NCBI GenBank assembly: GCA_023436305.1
Contig: JAEZJQ010000035.1
Span: forward strand, 1 to 28,622
Reading direction: 5' to 3'
Origin: Bacillota bacterium
GTDB taxonomy: Bacteria > Bacillota > UBA4882 > UBA8346
Length of the DNA stretch: 28,622 nucleotides
The notes beneath the pieces were generated by a model. The model did no database searches. It was not told the origin of the DNA and saw nothing but the letters and a program-made list of their open reading frames with translations. The translations under genes and the position numbers were made by a program. Positions 22,761 to 28,622 of the stretch are shown here, in pieces (within the stretch, counting starts at the first letter, position 1; each line of letters begins with the position of its first letter).

Positions 22761-24026
22761 ATGAAAACGGATATACTGGTAATCGGAGCCGGACCAGCCG
22801 GGATGATGGCGGCTTTAACCGCCGCCGAACAAGGTGCTAAGGTGGTTTTAGCAGAACGAAATGAACGAATCGGGAGAAAACTGGGCATAACCGGTGCCGG
22901 CCGTTGTAACATAACCAATCAAGCTGATGTTGAGGAATTGATTGCCAACATTCCGGGAAATGGCAGTTTTTTATATAGTGCTTTTCGCAATTTCGGAGTT
23001 AATGAACTCATGAACTATTTTCGGGAAGAGTTACATATTCCTTTGAAAGTGGAACGGGGCCGCCGGGTCTTTCCGGAATCGGATGAAGCCGGCGAGGTGG
23101 TGAACGCTTTCTTAAAAAAGTTAAAGATGAGTAAAATCGAACTTTTAACCAATACCCGGGTTGCGAAGATCCAATTTGACAATGAAAATAATGTTGAAAG
23201 CGTTATCAGCGAAGACGGACGCCGGATTGAAACCCGGGCGGTGATAGTGGCCACGGGTGGGGTTTCTTATCCCGGAACCGGAAGTACCGGGGATGGTTAC
23301 CGTTTGGCGAAACCGGCGGGGCATACGGTTATTGATCCGGTTCCTTCCCTGGTACCTCTGGAATCCGTTGAAGAATGGCCGAAACAGTTACAGGGATTAT
23401 CGTTGGTGAATGTATCCGCTACCAGTTTTTATAAAGATCAGAAGTTAGATTCCGAATTTGGCGAGATGTTATTTACCCATTTCGGAGTTTCCGGGCCAAT
23501 CATTCTTAGTTTAAGCCGGAAGATTGCCTTTAAAGTGTTGGATGAACCGAGATCTGTGGCCATTGTCATTGATTTGAAGCCGGCGTTGTCGGAACCGGAA
23601 TTAGACGCGCGGGTGCAGCGGGATTTTACAAAGTATATCCGTAAAATTTTTCAAAATTCGCTGGATGATCTGCTTCCCCAAAAATTGATACCTGTAATTA
23701 TTAAACTTTCGGCCATTGATCCGCTGAAACCGGTGCATCAAATTACTAAGGAAGAACGGTTGGGATTGGTTAAACTATTAAAAAATTTACGGCTGACCAT
23801 TGCCCGGCCCCGCCCCATCGCCGAGGCTATCATCACCGCCGGTGGAGTCTGCACCAAGGAAATCAATCCGAAGACCATGGAATCAAAAAAAGCCCCCGGT
23901 TTATATTTCGCCGGAGAAGTTATGGATGTGGACGCTTATACCGGCGGTTACAACTTGCAAATCGCTTTTTCAACCGGTTTCATCGCCGGCCGGGAAGCGG
24001 GGAAGGCAATATTAGGCGCAAATTAA
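22761..24026 (+). CDS. HI0933/YhiN-family NAD(P)/FAD-dependent oxidoreductase
   Basis: This 421-residue flavoprotein of the HI0933 (YhiN, BaiN-like) family has an FAD-binding Rossmann motif GAGPAG at residues 9-14, followed by the family signature RIGRKLGITGAGRCNITN. Other conserved stretches are the second dinucleotide segment VIVATGGVSYPGTGSTGDGY, THFGVSGP, and the C-terminal GLYFAGEVMDVDAYTGGYNLQIAFSTG. The physiological substrate is unclear; some clostridial members reduce bile-acid intermediates, but this cannot be assumed here. In many Firmicutes this gene lies just upstream of aromatic-pathway genes such as aroH, matching this window. Confidence 0.93.
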   Translation: MKTDILVIGAGPAGMMAALTAAEQGAKVVLAERNERIGRKLGITGAGRCNITNQADVEELIANIPGNGSFLYSAFRNFGVNELMNYFREELHIPLKVERGRRVFPESDEAGEVVNAFLKKLKMSKIELLTNTRVAKIQFDNENNVESVISEDGRRIETRAVIVATGGVSYPGTGSTGDGYRLAKPAGHTVIDPVPSLVPLESVEEWPKQLQGLSLVNVSATSFYKDQKLDSEFGEMLFTHFGVSGPIILSLSRKIAFKVLDEPRSVAIVIDLKPALSEPELDARVQRDFTKYIRKIFQNSLDDLLPQKLIPVIIKLSAIDPLKPVHQITKEERLGLVKLLKNLRLTIARPRPIAEAIITAGGVCTKEINPKTMESKKAPGLYFAGEVMDVDAYTGGYNLQIAFSTGFIAGREAGKAILGAN

Positions 24027-24116
24027 AGCGGCGTACGGTGTATCGTGAAAAAATATCGGCCAGGATTCATATAAAATGACAATAAAGCAACCAAGTTATT
24101 AATTTATAAGCCGTTT

Positions 24117-24356
24117 TTGGCGATACGCCGAGATTGGAGTATCTTGACAACAAAGAAACATCATTGGTATGAAAAATTGTTTTTTGGGTTGCAACTCCGT
24201 GAGAAAGGTTGTTGGCGGCTGGTTATCGGATTACTGATGTTGATGATAATCATTCAGGTACTGTTGATGGATGCCCGAATTCGCAGCAAAATAGTTTTAA
24301 TGGAGCGATTGGAGGGGGAACCGGTCAAGTTTTACAAAAGTTTAAACCATAAATGA
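24117..24356 (+). CDS. Small single-pass membrane protein of unknown function
   Basis: This short frame codes for about 70-79 residues: a basic N-terminus (KKHHWYEKLFFGLQLREKG), one hydrophobic helix (about residues 34-52, WRLVIGLLMLMIIIQVLLM) and a charged C-terminal tail. The start is uncertain. TTG 24117 has no ribosome binding site, while TTG 24144 follows TGGAG by about 4 nt. Small one-helix proteins occupy a similar place between YhiN-type genes and aromatic/cmk genes in other Firmicutes (YpfB/DUF5359-like), and the helix pattern is loosely similar, but I cannot confirm that. It is followed by a terminator. Confidence 0.55.
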   Translation: MAIRRDWSILTTKKHHWYEKLFFGLQLREKGCWRLVIGLLMLMIIIQVLLMDARIRSKIVLMERLEGEPVKFYKSLNHK

Positions 24357-24411
24357 CTTGCCGGATTTGAAATTATATGTTAAATTAATTATAATTGTTT
24401 ATAAATCAGAC

Positions 24412-24437
24412 AGCACTCCAATCCGGGTGCTTTTTTA
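24412..24437 (+). terminator. Terminator after the small membrane protein gene
   Basis: AGCAC-CC pairs with GG-GTGCT (one bulged T) around a 5-nt loop and runs into six T residues. It lies 126 nt upstream of the hutP-like start, so it could also act as an attenuator in that leader; there is no direct evidence for this. Downstream to 24562 are degenerate ATTGACT/GATTGCG-type heptamers and no gene. Confidence 0.7.
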
Positions 24438-24562
24438 TACACGCATTGACTGAGTGATGATACGAATATTGACTATTGATTACGGATTGCGGATTGCAAA
24501 TTACAAATTCATTGCTTTAAATAACAAGTCAACTGATCACTTGCGAAGAAGGGGATTAAGAT

Positions 24563-24976
24563 ATGGAATCCGGAAGTAAGGAAGTAGCCAAAGCAGCTTT
24601 ATCCATTGCTTTGACCAGTTCGCGCGAGGAAGAAAAAATAATGAAGGAAGATTTAAAAACGCGCGATATTCGAGCTGCTGCCATAGATTACGGTGGGGAA
24701 TCCATTCCGGCAATGCGGATTATTGTGGAACGGGTAGTGGTAGCCGCCAAACGTGAATTCGTCATCAAAGAAAACCACGCCGAGGAAGGCGCATTAGCGG
24801 GAGCGGCCCGGGAGGCAATGACCCAAATCGTTAATAAGGCCATTGGATTAAATATCGGAGGAAAAGTCGGAGTTGCGCGCAAAGGCGATCATATCAGCGT
24901 AGCGGTATTTTTCAGCATTGGATTGGTTCATTTGAATGAAATAGCCGTTGGCTTAGGCCATCGGGCCATCGGGTGA
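24563..24976 (+). CDS. HutP-family RNA-binding protein homologue
   Basis: This 137-residue protein matches the HutP family, whose Bacillus member is a histidine- and Mg2+-dependent antiterminator of the hut operon. Family features are the glycine-rich KAIGLNIGGKVGVARKGDHISVAVF strand region and the closing VHLNEIAVGLGH. Aligned by eye with B. subtilis HutP, two of three metal-binding histidines (His73, His77) fall on Gly in EEGALAGAAREAM, while the third (His138) appears kept in LVHLN. A GAAGGGG ribosome binding site precedes the ATG. No hut catabolic genes are nearby. The stop codon touches the aroH start region, so the two genes are likely translationally coupled. RNA binding is plausible; ligand and target are unknown. 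Confidence 0.8.
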   Translation: MESGSKEVAKAALSIALTSSREEEKIMKEDLKTRDIRAAAIDYGGESIPAMRIIVERVVVAAKREFVIKENHAEEGALAGAAREAMTQIVNKAIGLNIGGKVGVARKGDHISVAVFFSIGLVHLNEIAVGLGHRAIG

Positions 24977-24981
24977 TACAG

Positions 24982-25350
24982 ATGAATTTATGGGCGGTTC
25001 GTGGCGCAACGACGCTTTCAAAAGATAAACCGGCGGAAGTCTTGGCGGCCACTACTGAAATGTTGACGAAAATATTTGAGACTAATTCGATTTTGCCGGA
25101 ACATATCGTCAGTATTATGTTTACCGTGACTCCGGATATCCGTAGCGAGTTCCCGGCGGTCGCCGCCCGCAAACTCGGACTCACCTCCATACCGCTTATG
25201 TGCGCCCAGGAAATTGCCAAAAAAAGTTCTTTGCCACTATGTATCCGGGTTTTAATTCATTTTTATACAGAGCTGCCCCAAACCGGGATTCAGCCGGTTT
25301 ATCTCAAAAACGCGGTAAAATTACGCCCGGATTTGGTTCAAAATAATTAG
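24982..25350 (+). CDS. aroH: Chorismate mutase, AroH type
   Basis: This 122-residue monofunctional chorismate mutase of the trimeric AroH class converts chorismate to prephenate for Phe/Tyr synthesis. Active-site residues of B. subtilis AroH are in place: Arg7 (VRGATT), Arg63 (AARKL), Cys74 and Glu77 (LMCAQE), Arg89 (CIRVL) and Tyr107 (VYLKN). The terminal KLRPDL is also conserved. ATG 24982 gives the normal N-terminus. An upstream GTG at 24973 overlaps the HutP stop and adds only three residues. The ribosome binding site GGGTGA lies within the end of the HutP gene. hisC follows 74 bp downstream of the aroH stop. Confidence 0.95.
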   Translation: MNLWAVRGATTLSKDKPAEVLAATTEMLTKIFETNSILPEHIVSIMFTVTPDIRSEFPAVAARKLGLTSIPLMCAQEIAKKSSLPLCIRVLIHFYTELPQTGIQPVYLKNAVKLRPDLVQNN

Positions 25351-25362
25351 TCGCGGTCAAAC

Positions 25363-25404
25363 GTCGAATATCAAAAAATTTGACATTGGCCTTTGACATT
25401 CGAC
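25363..25404. repeat. Inverted repeat in the aroH-hisC gap
   Basis: GTCGAATATCAAA (25363-25375) is the inverse of TTTGACATTCGAC (25392-25404) with one mismatch. A direct copy of TTTGACATT lies at 25379-25387. The structure ends 7 nt before the hisC ribosome binding site and could be a leader hairpin or a weak intercistronic structure. Confidence 0.55.
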
Positions 25405-25424
25405 TGAAAACAGGAGAGATACAA

Positions 25425-26537
25425 ATGGACACCAGGCAATTGATTCGGCCTTTAATTGAAAATATGCCGGCTTATGTTCCGGGGAAACCCATTGAAGAAG
25501 TGGAACGGGAGTTTGGACTCAGCGGAGTGGTCAAAATGGCTTCCAATGAGAATCCTTTGGGGCCTTCCAAAGAAGTTCGCCAGGCCATAACTCAGGCCAT
25601 GGAACGGATCGCTTTATATCCCGACACCAATGCTTATTACTTAAAAGAAGTGCTTGCCGGAGAACTGGGTTTGGAATCGGGTCAGTTGATAGTCGGGAAT
25701 GGATTGGATGATGTCAACCGGATCATGGCGGAGACTTTCTTTGCACCGGATGATGAAGTCATAATTCCGCAACCCACCTTTAGCATGTATGAATCGGTTA
25801 CCATATTAATCGGCGCCCGCCCCGTTCTTGTTAAAGGAGAACAGGGTTTGGGAAATGACCTGCGGAGTATGGGAAAAGCGGTTACCAACCGTACCAAAGC
25901 GGTATTTATTTGCAACCCCAACAATCCTACCGGGACCATTGTTAAAGAAGCCGAACTGATGGCTTTTTTAAAGGATTTGCCCCCGAATGTCCTGATGATC
26001 CTGGATGAGGCTTATTCCGATTTCGCCGATGATCCCGATTTCCCCAATGGGATTCGTCTATTAAAGTCAGGTATCCCGAATCTTATTGTACTTAGAACCT
26101 TTTCCAAGATTCATGCCATAGCCGGTTTACGGCTGGGATTTGCCGCCGCGAATACGGAGATTGTAGACGCTATGCTTAAAGTGAAAGATCCTTTCAATGT
26201 AAACAGCATCGCCTTAGCCGCCGGAATCGCCGCCTTGAGCAGCAAAAAGCATGTTTCCCTCAGCAAGGAACTGGTGCAAGCGGGCCGCCGCCAGTTTTAC
26301 AATGAATTAGCTGAATTACAGATCGACTATCTGCCAACCCAGGCTAATTTCATTTTAATCGACCTGAAGCAAGACAGTAAAGAAATGTACAATTACCTGC
26401 TCCAAAGCGGGATCATCGTCCGGCCCACTCATTCATTCGGGTTACCTACCTGTATTCGGGTAACCTTTGGAACCGCCGAACAGAATGACCGGTTTTTCCG
26501 GGTATTCCGGGAAGGATTGAAAAAGCTGCGGACCTGA
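25425..26537 (+). CDS. hisC: Histidinol-phosphate aminotransferase (class I/II PLP enzyme)
   Basis: This 370-residue HisC-type aminotransferase interconverts histidinol phosphate and imidazole-acetol phosphate. HisC enzymes often also serve aromatic amino-acid transamination. Motifs are KMASNENPLGPS near the N-terminus, GNGLDD, CNPNNPTG, the PLP-contacting LDEAYSDF, and RTFSKIHAIAGLRLGF with the Schiff-base Lys228. The ATG at 25425 is chosen for its AGGAGA ribosome binding site; a TTG at 25380 lies in the inverted repeat and has none. Placed after aroH rather than in a his operon, it may act in Tyr/Phe synthesis as well. A good terminator follows. Confidence 0.9.
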   Translation: MDTRQLIRPLIENMPAYVPGKPIEEVEREFGLSGVVKMASNENPLGPSKEVRQAITQAMERIALYPDTNAYYLKEVLAGELGLESGQLIVGNGLDDVNRIMAETFFAPDDEVIIPQPTFSMYESVTILIGARPVLVKGEQGLGNDLRSMGKAVTNRTKAVFICNPNNPTGTIVKEAELMAFLKDLPPNVLMILDEAYSDFADDPDFPNGIRLLKSGIPNLIVLRTFSKIHAIAGLRLGFAAANTEIVDAMLKVKDPFNVNSIALAAGIAALSSKKHVSLSKELVQAGRRQFYNELAELQIDYLPTQANFILIDLKQDSKEMYNYLLQSGIIVRPTHSFGLPTCIRVTFGTAEQNDRFFRVFREGLKKLRT

Positions 26538-26560
26538 GAGAAATTGAAGATCATAATTTG

Positions 26561-26597
26561 CGGACCGACTGAAAATGGTTGGTCCGTTTTATTTTTC
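26561..26597 (+). terminator. Rho-independent terminator after hisC
   Basis: CGGACCGAC and GTTGGTCCG (one G-T pair) form a 9-bp stem with an 8-nt loop, followed by TTTTATTTTT. Confidence 0.88.
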
Positions 26598-26837
26598 GGA
26601 TTCGAATATGAGTTGATTTTTTTGGCCACCTAACATAAAAACATTCCAATCTTGAAAGGAATACATCTTTTCGGGAAGAATATAATAACTCTGGTGGATA
26701 AAGCGCCGTCAAATGCCATAATATTGACCGGTACACACTGTTTTATTTACTAAATCCCAGCCTGGAGCTTTATTAGGCTCTGTCTGAAAATTAGAGCCTT
26801 TAAATTTTACGTACATTAATTCCAAAGGAGAGACAAT
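26598..26837 (+). promoter_or_regulatory. Leader region of pepF
   Basis: No gene is seen here. A modest promoter candidate is TTGACC (26724-26729) with TTTACT (26746-26751), 16 bp apart. Between it and pepF lies a perfect hairpin, AGGCTCT / AGAGCCT (26775-26781, 26793-26799), followed by TTTAAATTTT, which could be a weak attenuator. The ribosome binding site AAAGGAG precedes the ATG. Confidence 0.4.
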
Positions 26838-28622
26838 ATGACCACTCAAACCATCAAACATCTGCCTTCCAGGGAAGAGATCCCGGCGCAATTTAAATGG
26901 GATTTAACCGTGATTTACAATTCCATCGACGCCTGGGAAACTGACTTTAAAAAACTGAAAGAAGATTTAGCAGAAATGCTCCGGATGCAGCCGGATTTTC
27001 CGGGGAGCGCCGCCACTCTACTAGCGGTTTTACAGCTTAAAGAAACCATTGGACGGCGGCTCGACAAGTTATTCATCTTTGCCAAAATGCATAAAGACGA
27101 AAATAACGCTGATCCGGTCTATCAGGCACTGACGAACCGGATTCAAAGCCTGGCGGTAGAAGCGGGCAGTGTGGTATCTTTTATCGTTCCCACGCTTGTG
27201 AATTTTCCCCGGGAAAAACTGAATGAATATTTGACTCAAAATCCAGGCCTGGTGCTTTACCGGCATTTCTTCGATGAGATCGACCGCCAGCGGGATCATG
27301 TGTTATCGGCGGCTCAGGAGAAGATTTTGGCGGAGGTCGCCGAGATTGCCGAAAGTGCGGGTACTATCTTCGGAATGTTGGATAATGCCGATATCAAATT
27401 CCCGGCAATCCGTGATGAAAAGGGTGAAGAAGTCGAGCTTACCAAAGCCAGATACGCCACCTTTTTAGAAAGTAAAGACCGCCGGGTCCGCAAGGATGCT
27501 TTTACCGCTCTCTACAGCACCTACACCAAATTCCGAAATACCTTTGGTGCGACCCTGGATGCCTCAGTGAAATCCGAAGTTTTTTACGCAAAAACCCGTT
27601 GTTATGAATCCGCTTTACAAGCCTCATTAGAAAGCGACAATATTCCGGTGACGGTTTATGAACGGTTGATTAAAGTGATGCACTCATATTTACCGGTATT
27701 AGAACGTTATTTGCAGCTTCGAAAAAGGTTGTTGAATCTGCCGGATTTGCATATGTATGATCTTTATACCCCGTTAATTCCCGAATACCAGCGTAGTTTT
27801 GAATATGATCAGGCCAAGGAAATTGTGCTGGCGGGTCTAAAACCATTGGGTGAAGAATATCAAGATTTACTGCGGCAGGGCTTTACGAAGTTTTGGATCG
27901 ATGTTTACGAAAATCAGGGAAAAACGAGTGGGGCTTATTCGTGGGGTGCTTATGATTCCCATCCCTATGTGCTGTTAAATTATCAGGGTAAAATCCATGA
28001 TGTGTTTACCATCGCTCATGAAATGGGACACGCTCTGCATAGTTATTATTCCAATAAAAATCAGCCCTATATCTATGCCGGTTACCGGATTTTTCTGGCC
28101 GAAGTGGCTTCCACCGTTAATGAAGCCTTACTTATGGAGTATATGTTGGCTCACTCAAACGACCCCAATGAGCGGTTATACTTAATCAATCAATACCTGG
28201 AACAATTCCGGACCACGGTTTTCCGGCAGACCATGTTTGCCGAATTTGAAAAGATCATTCACGAGGAAGTGGAAAACGGCGGCGCATTGACGGCGGAATG
28301 GTTTTCTCAGACATATTTGGATCTGAACCAAACTTACTATGGGACTGAAACCCTAATTGATCCGGAGATTGCCATGGAATGGTCACGGATTCCCCACTTT
28401 TATTCCGGATTTTACGTATACAAGTATGCTACCGGTTATTCGGCGGCGATTTCACTATCACAACAGATTTTAAAAGAAGGCCCCGCAGCCCGTGAGCGTT
28501 ATCTCCAGTTCCTAAAAAGCGGTGATTCCGATTACCCCCTGGAGATATTACGAAAAGCCGGAGTTGACATGGAATCCCCCCAGCCTATTCAGGACGCGTT
28601 GGAGGTATTTAAAAATTTAGTT
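26838..28622 (+). CDS. pepF: Oligoendopeptidase F (M3 family), 3' end cut by window
   Basis: Zinc metallopeptidase of the M3B family that cleaves short peptides in the cytoplasm. The window holds 595 codons without a stop; family members are about 600 residues, so only a few C-terminal residues are missing. The N-terminal signature EIPAQFKWDLTVIY is present. The catalytic zinc motif His394-Glu-Met-Gly-His398 is followed by ALHSYY, with the third ligand region AEVASTVNEALL and the downstream SGFYVYKYATGYSAA. The ATG has an AAAGGAG site 8-9 nt upstream. It stands alone after the hisC terminator and a 240-bp leader. Confidence 0.95.
   Translation, partial: MTTQTIKHLPSREEIPAQFKWDLTVIYNSIDAWETDFKKLKEDLAEMLRMQPDFPGSAATLLAVLQLKETIGRRLDKLFIFAKMHKDENNADPVYQALTNRIQSLAVEAGSVVSFIVPTLVNFPREKLNEYLTQNPGLVLYRHFFDEIDRQRDHVLSAAQEKILAEVAEIAESAGTIFGMLDNADIKFPAIRDEKGEEVELTKARYATFLESKDRRVRKDAFTALYSTYTKFRNTFGATLDASVKSEVFYAKTRCYESALQASLESDNIPVTVYERLIKVMHSYLPVLERYLQLRKRLLNLPDLHMYDLYTPLIPEYQRSFEYDQAKEIVLAGLKPLGEEYQDLLRQGFTKFWIDVYENQGKTSGAYSWGAYDSHPYVLLNYQGKIHDVFTIAHEMGHALHSYYSNKNQPYIYAGYRIFLAEVASTVNEALLMEYMLAHSNDPNERLYLINQYLEQFRTTVFRQTMFAEFEKIIHEEVENGGALTAEWFSQTYLDLNQTYYGTETLIDPEIAMEWSRIPHFYSGFYVYKYATGYSAAISLSQQILKEGPAARERYLQFLKSGDSDYPLEILRKAGVDMESPQPIQDALEVFKNLV

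Noticed and set aside
22580..22918. 112-residue minus-strand frame across the patatin/YhiN junction
   Set aside because: It is antisense to two confidently assigned genes and has no family resemblance.
26652..26686. Promoter TTGAAA...TATAAT upstream of pepF
   Set aside because: The TATAAT is perfect but the spacing is 23 bp, too long for sigma-A, and no extended -10 is present.

Overview
The window looks like a chromosomal segment of an anaerobic, endospore-forming Firmicute (Bacillota). Three kinds of evidence point there. The trigger factor-clpP-clpX-lonB order is typical of Clostridia-like genomes. Sporulation-linked families occur (YtaF, YtfJ/GerW, LonB). TTG starts behind strong GGAGG-type ribosome binding sites are frequent. 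The first gene encodes a secreted protein that reads like a small outer-membrane beta-barrel, which would fit a diderm Firmicute lineage such as Limnochordia/Hydrogenispora; this placement is inference, not proof.

Layout. 1-1200: barrel-like secreted protein, a terminator, then a small unrecognised helical protein. 1264-5680: a two-gene operon for a divergent type II topoisomerase (ParE/GyrB-like and ParC/GyrA-like), whose proximal promoter carries a LexA-type SOS box. 5726-8115: YtaF (minus strand), a VanW-family protein and a half-size EamA transporter. 8153-10533 (minus strand): pyruvoyl-dependent arginine decarboxylase and the ribosome-rescue factor RqcH. 10534-10974: a gene-free block made mostly of heptamer repeats. 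10975-16013: Ca2+-type P-ATPase, then DUF2953-YtfJ (a conserved sporulation pair) and a D,D-carboxypeptidase. 16147-16228: tRNA-Leu(UAG) with a clear promoter. 16497-21639: tig, clpP, clpX and lonB, a protein-folding and proteolysis cluster, with a candidate forespore sigma-F promoter before lonB. 21942-26537: patatin-like hydrolase, HI0933/YhiN flavoprotein, small membrane protein, HutP-family protein, aroH chorismate mutase and hisC. 26838-end: oligoendopeptidase F, cut by the window edge a few residues before its expected end.

Functional themes are housekeeping: topology control, protein quality control (RqcH, Tig, ClpXP, LonB, PepF), envelope and sporulation, and aromatic/histidine biosynthesis. 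I see no phage, transposon, CRISPR array or obvious defence island. The most unusual items are the SOS-box topoisomerase pair with a Met at the quinolone-contact serine, the two-oriented heptamer repeat block, a HutP homologue lacking two metal-binding histidines in an aroH-hisC setting, and a hairpin enclosing the start codon of the DUF2953 gene.
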